The position numbers were made by a program, and so were the translations under genes. DNA of 64,000 nucleotides from Nannochloropsis oceanica (lineage: Eukaryota > Sar > Eustigmatophyceae > Eustigmatales > Monodopsidaceae). Location of the stretch: NCBI GenBank assembly GCA_004519485.1, contig CP038119.1, positions 1-64,000 on the forward strand, in the 5' to 3' direction. The notes below the pieces were generated by a model. The model had not been told where the DNA came from and made no database searches. It saw only the letters and a list, made by a program, of their open reading frames with translations. Shown here in pieces: positions 52,139 to 63,989 of this stretch (the stretch's first letter is position 1; each line of letters begins with the position of its first letter).

Positions 52139-55100
52139 ATGGATGGCGGAGGTGCTGATGACGTTCGGGATGACGAGTCTGTCACCAACATGAGCGGCAA
52201 CTCGTACGTACATACCACTCGGCCTCGTCCCTTCCCCCACTTGCCCCCTCCTTCGCCACGCCATTCTTACTTCCTCTTCTCCCATTCTTACTTCCTCTTC
52301 TCCGAGTCCTTCCCGATCGCTATGCTCTGTGGCTTCATTGCCTTGACCTTATGATCAACCGGACCACTGGTCCACTCACATAGCCCTCCCTCCTTTCCTT
52401 CCCCCCCCCCCCCCCGTTTGCAGGACCCGGTACACTCGCCCTTTGATCAGCAAGAACCAGTACTATGACCAAGTCGCTGCTCTCGACCTCAACTTTGCGC
52501 TCGACAATCCTATCTATGCGGATAAGGAGATACACGTACGTCCTCTCATTCCTTATTTTTCGCTCCTTCGGACGCTCGGTGCTTGATGCGGGGCTTATTT
52601 TTGGGATGGTTAATAGAGATTCCAGAAGAAATTGGAGAGTAAGGGGAGAAAGGGAGAGAGAGCCGTTGGCGAAGCAAGACGCATGCTGAGCCTTCCCAGG
52701 TCGAGTATTGTCACGAGAAACATCATAGCTCCAGGAAGGAGGCACCGACGTTGGATGTTCCTTGATAGGATGAGAATTGACAGAACAGGAGATAGACTTC
52801 TTCAAGTGGAAGACATCCGGGTCGTCTGAGTGTTCATGTTGTTTCCTCCGGGAGGATGAATGAATGATGTCTAACTTTTTCTTTACCTACTTTCCCCCCT
52901 CCTTCCCTCCCTTCCTCCCTCTCTCCCTCATGTAGATTGTCTGGGAGGAGGACCACCCGCAGTGGCTGGCCTTGGCGCGAGAGGAGTGCGAGGGCGAGGA
53001 GGAGGAGGAGAAGGAGGAGGAGGAGGAGGAAAAGAAAGAGGAGGAGGAAGAAAAAGATGGCCTGCGGGAAGAGATTGGGAAAGGAAGGGGCAAGCACTGG
53101 CGAGGGCGAGGAGGAGGAGGGCGACATCGGAAGAGGATTCGGCGGGAGGATCTGCGACCGCCGTTACGGAAGCTCAAGGTAAGGGTGGGAGGGAGGGATG
53201 GAGGGCGAGCGAGCGGGAGGGAAGAAATAAGAAAAGTGTCTACAAATATTGTGACCTCGATGTGAATATGGCATGGCCCTCCCTCCCTCCCTCCCTCCCT
53301 TCCTCAGGTCGTCTCCGCCTCCCTAGCCGCGCGGTCCCGCTTTTTTAAATCCATGTTTGAACTCCCGTTTCGTGAGAAACGTGCTGGGCGCATACTTTAT
53401 CTCGCGGCGAGTAGCAAAGAGGGTGAGTGCGAGGGGAAGGGAGAGAGGAAGGGAGGGAGGGAGGGAGTGTTGAAGTCAAGCAGAATTTGAGTCGAAGAGA
53501 GGGGTCGGTGCACGTCCACGCGCAACGTCGAGCCTTCCTCTCTCACTTGCATCCCTATTTTATATTCCATGTACACATACACACACACCCATGCTCCTTG
53601 AAACGATGGCTGTCTGTGGCTCCAGATGCCTCCATTGCGTACGCATGCATCTCGGGCCTCCATCAACGCGAGTTCCCCATCTACACCTCCGACGTCGTCA
53701 CGCTGGTACGCCCCCCTCCCTCCCTCCCTCCTTCCCTCCCTCCCTCCCTCCTCCCTCCCTCCCTCTCATTTCCCCTTTTCATCGACACTGGGATCCGGCT
53801 TTGACTTACCCCCCTCCCCTCCCCTTCCCTCTCCCTCCTCCCTCCTCTCCCTCCTCCTTCTTTTCCTTCTTCCCCTCCCTCCCCTCCCCTTCCCTCTCCC
53901 TCCTCCCTCCTCTCCCTCCTCCTTCTCTTCCTTCCTCTCCTTCTCCTCCCCCCTTCCCTCCCTCCCTCAGGTCGACATGCTTGCCAAGGCGCAGGAGTAC
54001 ATGGCCGAGGAGTCGGTCTCCGTCCTCGCTCGAGAGATCGGAACGCGCGCTTGTCCAAGCCGGGCCCTGGACACGGCCTCAGGGCCAGGTGGGGAAGGGA
54101 AGGAGGAAGGGAGGGAAGGAGGGAGGGAAGGAGGGAGGGAAGGAGGGAGGGAGGATGGGAGGGAGGGAGGGAACACCCGTGGTAGCGATTACGAAAAACC
54201 CGGCAGATTTAAATCTTTAGGCTATGTTTTATTACATCCTTCTTGTTCTGAACTCCCTTCCTCCCTCATTCCCTCCTTCCTACCCTCCCCCCTTCCCTCC
54301 CTCCCTCCCTCCCTCCCTCCCTCCCTCCCTCCCTCCTTCCCTCCCTCCTCGGTCCAGGTGCCGAGGCTTCCAAATCGCCCGCCCTGTCACTGGAGGAGTT
54401 GATGTATGTCTACGAGACACTGCCCGTGGGCGTGGAGGTGAGATGGGAGGGAGGGAGGGAGGGAGGGAGGAAGAGAGTGAAGAGAGAGAGGAATTTCCCG
54501 TCATGAGTGATATGCTAAGCGACTTGTGCGTCTCCCTCCCTCCCTCCCTCCCTCCCTCCCTCCCTCCCTCCCTTCAGACCAACCCGCTGTACGAGACCAT
54601 GATCCGCAAGCTTGACAAGCTCCTTGTCTCCTACTTCCCCACGGTATGTCCTCCCTCCCTCCCTCCCTCCTCCTCCTCCTCTCTTTTCCCCTCACCAGCC
54701 ACCCCTCCCTCCCTCCCTCCCTCCCTCCCTCCCTTCCTCCCTCCCTCCCTCCCTCCCTCCCTCCTTCTTTCCCTCCCTCCTCCTCCTCTCTTTCCCCCTC
54801 ACCAACCACCCCCTCCCTCCCTCCCTCCCTCCAGCCGGACCTGTACTGGTCCATCTCCTCCCCCTTCAACCAGCCCCTCTCCTACAAAACCATGCGCCTC
54901 ACCTCGCAGGAGGAAGAGGCACAGAGCGCTCAGGGCGCGCCGGCCGCCATTCGTCCTCCCCCTCCCCCTCCCACCCCCCTCCATACACTCTCCGTCCGCA
55001 CGCTCAAGCACCTCCTTGCCAGCCAGGGCATTCGGGTACCTCCCTCCCTTCCTCCCTTCCTCCCTCCCTCCCTCCCTCCCTCCCTGCGTCAAATGCCTCC

Positions 55101-57628
55101 TTCGTGACGAGGATCAAGCCTCGCACGACAGACGAGGCAGAACTCTCATCTACCCCTCCCTCCCTCCCTCCCTCCCTCCCTCCCTCCTTAGGTCCGGCAC
55201 GAGAACACCCTCTTCCTCCTCTTCCAGATTTATTTTGCTCAAAGGCAGATCTGGACTGGCGACACTGAGGAAGAGAGGGAGAGGTCAAAAAGGCAGGCTG
55301 TGGAGGAGGTGAGGAGGGAGGGGAGGGCGGGAGGGAAGTAGAGGAGGGGCAGAGGAGCAGGTGAGGGAGGGCGGGCGGGAGGGAGGGAGGGAAGGAGGAC
55401 GGGAGGGACGGACGGAAAACTTAGTCTTCTTACAATGCCCCTTGCCTCCCTTCCCCCCTCCCTCCCTCCCTCCCTCCCGCCCGCCCTCCCTCAGGTCCTC
55501 CCTTCCCTCCGCTTCCCCCGCATGTCGAGCGATTTCCTCTCGGATGTGGTGGCTCATTCTTCCCTCTTCTGCGACTCTCCCTCCGCCAGCCACCTCCTGA
55601 TCGAAGCCCTCACATACAAGAGCCTCAGCCGCCTGCGTCAGGCACGTCCCACTCACCCCCTCCGATGTCCTCCCTCCCTCCTTCTCCCTCCCTCCTCATC
55701 AAAAGAAACTTTCTTCCTTCAGGCTTCAGTTCCATACAGCGATTCTCACTCTGGTTTCCGCCTTCCTCCCTCCTTCCCTCCTTCCTTCCTTCACTCCCTT
55801 CCTCCCTCCCTTCCTCCTTTTCCAATCAACAGGACCGCTGGATTTGTCTTGTCCGGAATGAACTCCGCCTAGAGCAACGCATCCCAGAGCTAAAGGTACA
55901 CCTTTCCAGTCCTCCCTCCTTCCCTCCCTCCCTCCCTTCCCTCCCTTCTTCCCTCCCTACCTCCCTCCCTCGACCCGTCTCCCCCCCTCCCTCCCTCCCA
56001 CCTTCCCTCACTCCCTCTCCTCCGCCACCCCCCTCCCTCCCTCCCTCCCTCCCTCCCTCCTCCCTTTTTAGCACAACCAAGAGGTCGGGATCAAATCGAC
56101 GGATTCCGAACAGAGTATTCTTATGCACGTCTACCCCAAGCCCGTGAAATGTGAGTCAATTTGCCCTTCCTCCCTCTCTCCCTCTCTTTCTTCCCTCCCT
56201 CCCTCCTTCCCTCCCTCCCTCCCTCAAGATCAACGGCTCATCCCAGCCTTGAGGCTCCAAGAAGGCAAGAAGCATCCTCCTGACTCCCTCCTTTCCCCCC
56301 CTCCTTCCTCCCTCCCTCCTTCCCTCCCCGGCAGCGGACGTCTTCACCGGCACGGACGTGGAGACGTGCTATTCCCGCCTCCGAGATCGAGTGTCATTGC
56401 GCCGGCAGATGGATTTCGTCTCCTTCTCCGTTGATTTCCCTCTGCAGAGTTGCCAAGCTATGAATGTGCGTACACTTTCCTCCCTCCCTCCCTCCCTGCT
56501 CATGCATTCATCATTGAATTTGGGGTAAATCATTCACTCTCTCTTCTTCCGTCCCTCCCTCCCTACCTCCTTTCTTCCCTCCCTCGTCATCTCACCCAAG
56601 CCATCCCATTTGACCTCCACGAATGCTGACCCTCTCCCTCCCTCCCTCCCTCCAGCCCACGCAGGCCATCTCCTCGGACGTGCACGAATGCTGCGGTTAC
56701 CTCTGGACGGTTCAACTCGTCCGTCTACCCGACCCGGCGACTGCTCCGCCTCACCCTCCTCGCTCCCTTCCTCCCCCCAGACCTCCTGGCTCGAACACCG
56801 CCGACAGCACCATCTCTCCTCCCCCCCCTCCTCCCTCGCTCCCTTGCAGCCCTCGGGATAGGATGGGGCTGTGGCTGCATCTGCTGCCAATGAAGCCGCT
56901 TCCTACCTCTCCCTTCCCTCGATCTAAGCCCCGCGGGGTGGCCTCGATGGTACAGATCAAGGTAGGAGAGGGAATGGGAGGGAGGGAGGGAAGGGCTGGT
57001 GGACGGGTGCATGCGATAAGTAATAGGGAAGAAAACGTGTCCAGCCCCTACTTCCCTCTCTTTGAAATGATATGTGCTGGAGACAGCAGTGGTTCATGGC
57101 TCGTGCTCACCCCATCTCCTCCCTCCCTCCCTCCCTCCCTCCCCCTTTCCCCACCTCTCCTCCGTAGGTCAAGACAAAGGCCGGCTACTTCAACATGCTG
57201 CCAGACCACTGCCACACCTGGACCGTCTTCGGCGGCAAGGAAGGTGGGCAGTGGAGGGAGGAAAGAAGGAAGGAAAAGTGGGTAGGGCGGAGGAGGAGAA
57301 AGGACGCTTCCAAAAGTAGAAAGAAAGAAAGAATTGAATGTCTCTCTTCTCTCCCTCCCTCCCTCCCTCCCTCCCTCCCTCCCTCCCTCCCTCCCTCCCT
57401 CCCTCAGGTAAGGACAACATCAAATTTCCGTATTTCCACCCTGAGAATTCGCCTCCTCTCTCGGAGGCCGACCTCTTCCGGCGGGAAAGGGAGGGAGTGA
57501 GGGAGTGGTCGCAAATCGTGAGTGCCGATGGGGGGCTCTTCCTGGCCAAGCCGGAGGAGGGACAGGGCCACCAGGGGATGAGAGCCAGGTGTATGACGGT
57601 TAAGATCTGTGTGCGTACGGAAGATTAG
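52139..57628 (+). CDS. BTB/POZ-domain protein with long unassigned C-terminal region
   Basis: Seventeen exons: 52139-52203, 52424-52535, 52936-53178, 53308-53422, 53626-53705, 53971-54088, 54358-54437, 54578-54643, 54835-55035, 55192-55308, 55495-55641, 55833-55895, 56072-56150, 56335-56465, 56656-56961, 57168-57243, 57408-57628. All phases agree, giving 739 residues. A BTB-like fold spans about residues 55-240: V-S-A-S-L-A-A-R-S-R-F-F-K-S-M-F, then I-L-Y-L-A-A, F-P-I-Y-T-S-D-V-V-T-L and L-A-K-A-Q-E-Y. It is interrupted before the AARS motif by a Glu/Lys-rich and Arg-rich insert. BTB proteins often serve as substrate adaptors for Cullin-3 ligases; that role is inferred. The C-terminal 450 residues contain F-R-E-K-R-like and mixed globular sequence that I cannot assign. 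Intron 11 uses a GC donor (CAG|GCACGT). Almost every intron is a GGGA or CCCT tract. Confidence 0.75.
54699..54834 (+). repeat. Tandem (CCCT)n blocks in a BTB-gene intron
   Basis: The intron between exons 8 and 9 is almost wholly CCCT/CCTC repeats. It contains a duplicated unit: TCCTCCTCCTCTCTT near 54668 recurs as TCCTCCTCTCTTTCC near 54780, each followed by CCCCTCACCA. The intron appears to have grown by tandem duplication of its own 3' tract. Confidence 0.8.
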
Positions 57629-58264
57629 AGGGAGTGGTGGAGAGCAGGAGAGGGGGACGGAGCGAGATCTGACATGTATAGTTGTGTTTGGGATTGTGGT
57701 TGGAAGAGGGATGAACGGAGGGAGAAGAGGGAAGAAAGTTCTAGAACAGAGGAAAAACTAAGTAGACGAGAAGCAGCTGCGGCGATATTTGCCGTAGAAA
57801 GCAGATAGAGATGTTGTATACTTTGGAGAGTGAAAATAGTGACATAATAATTAGGAGAGAGAAGATAATGTTTGAACGAGTGGGAAAAGGAAGAGATTTA
57901 CCCAAGGCAAGCGACTGTCAAAGACAGGCCTCATAACAGCGCCCTTTTTAGTCTTCTTGCCTTTTTCAGTAGCGTTAGGAGGGGCTGCTATAACTCCAAC
58001 ATAAGTCTGACCGACAAGCCGCTTGTTCAACACATACCACACCCCCAACATTGCAAAATGTGCACAAGGGTATGGAAACAAAAGAAGTCAGAGAAATCAC
58101 GAAAAATCGTAAACGTTCTCCTTAGTAGCTGTCTGCTTTCTTGTCAGTCTTGATTTCATTCTGTCGGTCTTGGCACAGCCCTCGACTCTACACCTACCTC
58201 AGCAACGTTTAACCAACACACAGTGGAGGAACATGTACACCCTCTCCCTACAAAGTCCTTGTCT
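57629..58264. other. Convergent intergenic region
   Basis: 636 bases with the 3' flanks of the BTB gene (+) and the importin-like gene (-). It is A+T-rich, and no gene is recognised. Confidence 0.5.
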
Positions 58265-61200
58265 TCATTTTGTTTCCGTCATCTGCTTTTCCTCATTCTT
58301 AACCGCCATCACGAACTCGTCGATCTTCTTTTGGAGCACCATCAACTTCTGTGTGACGCTAGTCGAAGCAAATTTGCCGCCAAGCGCCTCGAAGACAGGC
58401 ACCATCATTCGTGCAAAGCCTCCGCTGGCCCCTCCTTTCTCTCGTCCCGCTTTATCATCACTGGCCTTCAGAAAGCTCCCTCTCGCTCCCTTGTTTCCCA
58501 TAAAGTGCCTGTCCAGGGTTTGCGCCACAGCCCGCAAATTCCGCATATCTTTCTGCGTTGCTGTGGCTGCCACCATGCCCTTTGCTGCCGCCGCTACCAC
58601 CGGTGCAGGATTCACTTCTGCGTCACTGACGTTGCCGTTGTTCTGTCCTTGGTGGCTACCTCTATCTGCTTTGTGCAGGGCCGTGGAAGAATCAGTCGTT
58701 GCGGGGATTGCAGAAAAAGAAGGAGATGACGACTGATGGAGGGAAAATGGGGCAGTAATGAATGCGTCCACACATTCCAAGAGCGCCAACACTAGACCCA
58801 TATGGCGTCGGGGTTCGTAAGCTGGTACTTTACTGTTATTGTCATCACTTTCATGCCCGTCTCCACGACCATTCCTCCGTCCCTGCTTCTCTGCCTCCTT
58901 CCACTCTTTGTCTTTCACTGTCAGACTCCTTCCACTCTTTTCTTTCTTGTCATCTCCCGTTGTCGCTTGTGCTTGTTGTATTAATCGCCGCACTACCCTT
59001 AACAATCCTTCACGTGCCCAACTCGTCTGGTAAGCCAGATCTCGGTTATACCTGCATGCTTCGACCAGGATCCTCTTCAAGGCCCAAGCAGCTTCCAGTC
59101 TCAGGTCTTCTCCTACTTCCTTCTCTTGGCGCTCCAGATTTTCTCGCTCTTCTTGTCGCTCTTCCGATGTCTTGTTTGTTTCCTCCTGAGCATCTTCCGA
59201 TGGTAGAGGAGGAGGGTAGGGAGAATAAATATGATCCAGCAGCAGAGAGACAGCGTCAGAGACTTGGGAGGGGGCGTGGGGAGAGGGGCCATCGTCGACA
59301 TGTTCAGTCTTGCGCGAAATTGGGGCCAAGAGGTTAGCAGTAGCAAAAGCGCAGTACTGCCGAACCTTGAAAAGCCGATGTTCCGCTTTCCTGTCAGGAG
59401 AAGAAATAGGTGGCGAGAGGGAGGGGGTATGGATGAAAGAATGAGTGCAGGATCCTTCGCTTGGCACGGAAAACAGGAAATGTGAGCGCGCGGGTTAAAA
59501 ATCGTTCCTTTTCAATTGTCGACTATTTCTATTCTACTTCCACGTCCCTGCTCTCCCTCCTTACATGTTCAAGACAATCAAGGCTTTTTTGTAGAAGGAC
59601 CAGGAGTGAGGGTAAGCGTCACGGTCATAGCCACCAATCGTCAGCTTGGTGACTAAAATCTCGGCATGGCGGCGCACGCCGCTCGACTGTGTGTTTGTGA
59701 AAGGAAAGGCTTAGTGTTTCGAATATGAGCGATATGGAGGGGTACAAGAAAGTGAAAGAAGCACAGTGTCTTCATGCGCGCGAATATGAATGAATGTCCA
59801 TCTCTCCGTATACATGTGAATGTGGAAGTGGGCATGTGCGCGCGAATATTCAATCTCTATTTCACACCGTCTAGCCCTTCTTTTCATCTCAGTCCTTACA
59901 TACCGCAGCATTGATCATAGCTACCAGTAAGGCGTTCCCGATCCCAACCGAGCACATGCGCTCGACCATCTCCGACCGACCCACCCCAGGCCGATTGCTA
60001 AGCAGAGAGCGTAAAGCCCAGGAAGCGTCGCAGATCACCTCCTAGGAAGAATATTAAGGTAGTAACAGGTAGAGATTAAATCCCAAATGAAGCCAATAAT
60101 TGGAGGAAGGGAGAAGGAGAAAGCGGTCGGACCTTATCTTCGACGTGGTTTAGGAGCCAGCCGAGGCGGGACACAACGAAGGGGACATCAGCCCAACCTT
60201 CCCGGTGGAAATCAAAAAGCTGCTTGCGATTTACGAGGTTGGTCTCATGGGAAAAAGGAAAAAAGAAAAAGGGATGTGAGCAGTAATTTAGGTTGTGCCA
60301 GAGTGGTACATATTGGAATGGCGGTTCTCTCATCTTGACTCTCGATCGGGATTCTGATTTGTATCCCTCCTGCTATGCTTAATTATTATCCTCCCTCCCT
60401 CCCTCCCTCCCTCCCTCCCTCCCTCCTTCCGTCCCTCCTTCCGTCCTCACCAGCACCCACACGGTGGTCCGTAAGGAGGCCACATCGCGTTGAGCAGTCC
60501 ACGTCTGAAGCAGTGGGTGGATGATACCGTGAGCAAGGACCAGGTCCCGATGCTAGGGAGGGAGAGAGGAGGAAGAAGGGTGTGAGAGTCCGAACGCAGA
60601 GCAGCAGGGGCATGATACGGCAGGTGAAGGCCTCAGATAAGAGAAAAGAGGCACCTTAGTATTGTCCCCAGCGATATTGCCTAGCGCCCATGCACACTGC
60701 GTCCCGACCTCGGGGTTGTCGGAGGTGAGGAGGCGGACAAGGGGAGGGATGGCGTCATGTGCTACGACGATGGAGGTATGCTCGCTAGAGCCTAGGCAGA
60801 AAGGGAGGAAGGGCGTAAGGGAAATATAAAGACAAATAAGTGAACAAATAGAATTAGACCGAGAGAGAGTGAACAGAAAGAAGAGCGAGAAATAAGGAGA
60901 GTGGGGAGGCAGGAGACGCACCGGAGGAAAGATTGGTGAGAAGCCAGGCGGCCTCCACTTGCAGTCGAGGCTGTATGTCGTCAAGAAAAGAGACAATCTG
61001 AAGGAGTAAGAGGGGTAAAGTACAAGCAGAGGAATAGGAAAGGTAAGTGAAGGACATAGATCGGGGATGATGGGGGGAAGAAAGGGGTTGAGATGGAAGG
61101 AGGGAGAGAGGCGTCTTACCTTTGGGACAAAGCCGGCGCGGATGACGGCGCTGCATTCATAAGGTGTGTTTATGGTAGAACACACAAGGCGGCGGAGCTC

Positions 61201-61736
61201 AACAAGGCCCTTGTGTTGGGTTTCGGGATCGTCACTGAAGACTTGCTGAAGCCTCTCTTGCATGACTGTGGGATGGGAAGGAAAGGAGAGAGAGGAGGGA
61301 ATGGGACGGAGGGCTAGGGGTGAAGGTGCACACGAAGGAGAAGAGGAATTTTCAGAGCAAAAGCTCCTATAACGAGGTATATAAGCAGTCACACAGTCAC
61401 ACGCTCCCTACCTTCTTGGCGAAGCCCCTCGAAGACCAGCTGCTCCTCCGGCCCGATACCAACCTCCAGGAAAGCCTGCACCTCCCCAGGTGTCAGGAAG
61501 GAGAGGATGGATTTCAACGCATCCAGGCGGGCAGGACGGGAGGCATCCATGATGATAGCTCCAAGTGTACCAGCCTCGGATTGTGCGGGCTCAGCACCTG
61601 CTTCGACTCCTGCTCCTCCTACTCCTGTCCCTGCCCCTCCTACCCTTTTTCCTCCCTCTTCACCCATCTTGCAGCTGATTGTCACCTTCTCCCTCCTTTC
61701 TGCTATATTACTGCTAATTGTTGTGGTATCACCCAT
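58265..61736 (-). CDS. Importin-alpha-like armadillo-repeat protein with long C-terminal extension
   Basis: Exons 61736-61412, 61265-61120, 60997-60922, 60791-60655, 60552-60451, 60243-60133, 60041-59904, 59686-59565 and 59390-58265 join in phase to 760 residues. Importin alpha carries nuclear-localisation-signal cargo. The armadillo landmarks are Q-V-E-A-A-W-L-L-T-N-L-S-S-G, P-L-V-R-L-L-T-S-D-N-P-E-V, Q-C-A-W-A-L-G-N-I-A-G-D, and D-A-S-W-A-L-R-S-L-L. The W-x-L-(T/G)-N pattern is that of the cargo groove, though the third block reads V-W-V-L-T-N. The N-terminus lacks the Arg/Lys-rich importin-beta-binding domain expected of a classical importin alpha. The last exon adds about 375 residues that are charged, Ser/Ala-rich and partly helical. 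The exon 8 donor (AT|GTAAGG) hides an apparent stop; reading through it would end the protein near residue 386 instead. Confidence 0.75.
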
Positions 61737-62343
61737 TTTTATTGAGCTCTGTGCTTATATGCGTGTGTATAAAGGAGTTGAGGAGAATATGGGGGGTAAG
61801 GTTTTCGGAGTGTGATCCCCGCCAGCCACAAGAACGTCGATTTCTGTCGACCAAAGTACACTGCAAAGCATGCAGACCTTTGATAGAAATGATAGCATAT
61901 CCGTTGACGTATATGGTTATAATTTTTCACGTGGAAGACTGCAATGTAGAGGAGAAAATGTAAGCAGGGATTGAGAAGGGTGTTACGTGCCCACCAGACC
62001 CAAAACACCTCGTGCAGCATACAGCTACGATACTTTTCAATCAAACGCCCCTATCAATTATCATTTATTTCATTAAATCATTTAATCGCCCTAAAGCATT
62101 TCAGCTTACCAGTCAAGTTTGCAAGTTGTCCCTCGTCTAGCCCTCTATTTTCCCTATAGTTATCATAAGTTAACCTCTCGACCGGATCCCCCTCCGGGTC
62201 AACGCGTCAATGGTGGTATCGCCCTCCTGAGAAACAAATTAAGCTTCGCCCTAAGCATGAATTTTCTGCGAAAGAGGCAATTACCTTGCGTTACGATCCA
62301 TCGACTGAAAAGCACATCTCTTTTTTCATACCCGCGCTACATT
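61737..62343. other. Intergenic region
   Basis: 607 bases upstream of the importin-like gene and downstream of the pectinacetylesterase-like gene, both on the minus strand. TATATTACT-type A+T-rich motifs occur around 61705 and 62050-62100. No gene is recognised. Confidence 0.45.
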
Positions 62344-63989
62344 TTAAAATGCATCCATCTCCATCTCCCCCCCCCTCTCCTCCTCCTTCCCCTCCTCTTT
62401 CCTCTTCCCTTCTTCCTCCTCCCCCGGCAGCCTCTCTCTTTGTTGATCTTGCTCCAGCAAAACGGCAGTACCCCGTCTTCCCGCAATTGCACTCAGCGAC
62501 CTCTTCTTTCTTTCAACCGCTGCTCCTGCTTTTGTCACTGCTGCTGCTGTCGCTGCTGCGGCTTTTTCCGCTGTTTGAGATGATATTATAGCCGCTACTA
62601 CTACTGCTGCTGCCGCTACCGCTGCTCCTATGACTGTTGCTGCTGCTGCTCGTCTTCGTCGTCCTCCTCCTCCTCCTGCTGTGTCTTCTGCTTGGTCATT
62701 TATTTCTGATTCACGGGGAGTAGTCGCTGCTTCCTCTTCTTTGGATGTGGGCGGAGGACCGAGTGCTTCCTCTCCTTCAGATTTGGGTGGAGAAGCCGCT
62801 TCCTTCTCTTCAGACTTGGACTCAGCGTTAGTTGCTGCTCCTTCTTCCTCTTCTTCAGCACCTGGAGGAGTCGTCCTTCCTTCCTCTTCTTCGGACTCTG
62901 GAGGAGTCTTTCCTCCTTCTTCTTCTTCAAACTCAGGAGGAGCCGTTTCTTCTTCCTCCTCTTCAGCATCTGGAGGAGTCGTCCTTCCTTCCTCCTCTTC
63001 ACTATCTGGAGGAGTCGTCCTTCCTTCCTCTTCTTCAAACTCAGGGGCAGGAAGAGGCGCGCCCTGTCCGTTGTAACAGCAGGCGTCGCACGGGAAAATC
63101 CCCGTATTATTGAGCCGGAAAAAAGACGTGGTCGATGGAGGGCCGTCAGGCAGGGAGGAGGAGGAAGTGGGGGAGGCAAGCGCACGGAGGGAAGAGGGGA
63201 AAGACCGCTCCCTTTTGAGTCGGCGTTGTTTTTCTGCCAAGATGTACGCCTCTTGATGTTCGAGGGCATGGGTATTGATACCTGCCATGGTAGCGTTTGA
63301 CGAGGCGCGGAGATTGGGGCCAATTGCATCATACCATCTTTGGAAGGCCTCCTGGAAGAAGGGAGAGAGGCAAGCAGGAAGGGAGGGAGGGGAGAATGAG
63401 CCGTCTGCTCGCACACTTTTATGCGCATCTCCTTCTGCGCTTCATTCCGACCACTATCCTCCCTCCTTCCCTCCCTCCCTCTTACCCTGCCTACCCCCCC
63501 GCACCTGCAACGGTGCGGAGGGCAGCTATAAAGGATGCCGCACACTCTTTTCTCCCTCTTCCTCCCTTCCTCTTCTCTTGCTCTTTCTGTTCCTACCTGC
63601 TGCGTTATGCCTTCCTCGCTCTGCACCTGTCCCCATGACCCACAGTGTCGTGTACAGCTGTCCAGGAGGTAGCCGTCTTTCGGGTTGCGACCAACCACTC
63701 GCCAAAAGACTCTCTCAAAGGCACGGCCAAAGGCGTTGTTCGCATCTAGGAGGGAGGGAAGAGAGGAGGGGTGAGGCAGGAGGGTGAAATGGCTATTTTG
63801 AATTGCGGATGCCGGTCCTTGCCGAAAGGAAACAAAGAAAGAGAGGCGGAGGGGGGAGAAGACCCAAAATAGAGAGGGAGGGAAGGAAGGAGGGAAGGAG
63901 AGGTGGAGGGAGGGACAGAATAATGTCATACCGTAGTCTCGGTAGTTCCCGCAAAAAATCGACTGTCGCTGCCAGTTGTCATACCGCGA
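62344..63989 (-). CDS. Pectinacetylesterase-like protein with acidic repeat stalk (5' end outside window)
   Basis: Three 3'-terminal exons are visible: 63989-63932, 63745-63627 and 63351-62344. The start of the gene lies beyond the right edge. The first segments resemble the C-terminal part of the pectinacetylesterase/Notum hydrolase family: Y-D-N-W-Q, then G-Y-L-L-D-S-C-T-R-H-C-G-S-W and A-F-Q-R-W-Y. The D-S-C-x-x-H-C element would carry the family's catalytic histidine. After a basic linker come six imperfect 12-residue units of the form E-E-E-E-G-R-T-T-P-P-D-(S/A), then a Lys/Glu-rich region, a hydrophobic Ala/Val segment that could span a membrane, and a charged tail. A carbohydrate-active ectodomain on an acidic stalk, anchored in the membrane, is the best reading, but it rests on a partial gene. 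Confidence 0.5.
62836..63052 (-). repeat. Coding 36-base tandem repeats (acidic stalk)
   Basis: Six units of about 36 bases encode E-E-E-E-G-(R/K)-T-(T/P)-P-P-(D/E/G)-(S/A/F). On the plus strand each shows GGAGGAGTCGTCCTTCCTTC or a close variant followed by CTCTTCTTC. Unit-to-unit differences are few, so recent expansion or homogenisation is likely. Confidence 0.9.

Noticed and set aside
54224-55312. Long open frame rich in S-L-P-P-S-L-P-P repeats (+)
   Set aside because: It is the translation of CCCT intron tracts and out-of-phase exons of the BTB gene; phase-consistent exons run through the same DNA in another frame.
59561-61736. Importin-like gene ending at a stop near 59561, with a separate gene at 58265-59467
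   Set aside because: The apparent stop is created by reading into a GTAAGG donor; splicing to 59390 keeps phase and continues an armadillo-like helix, so one gene is preferred.
62700-63929. 409-residue minus-strand frame overlapping the pectinacetylesterase-like gene
   Set aside because: It is a shifted shadow of the acidic-repeat exon; the in-phase frame gives D-S-C-x-x-H-C and regular acidic units, whereas this frame is Lys/Arg/Leu low complexity.
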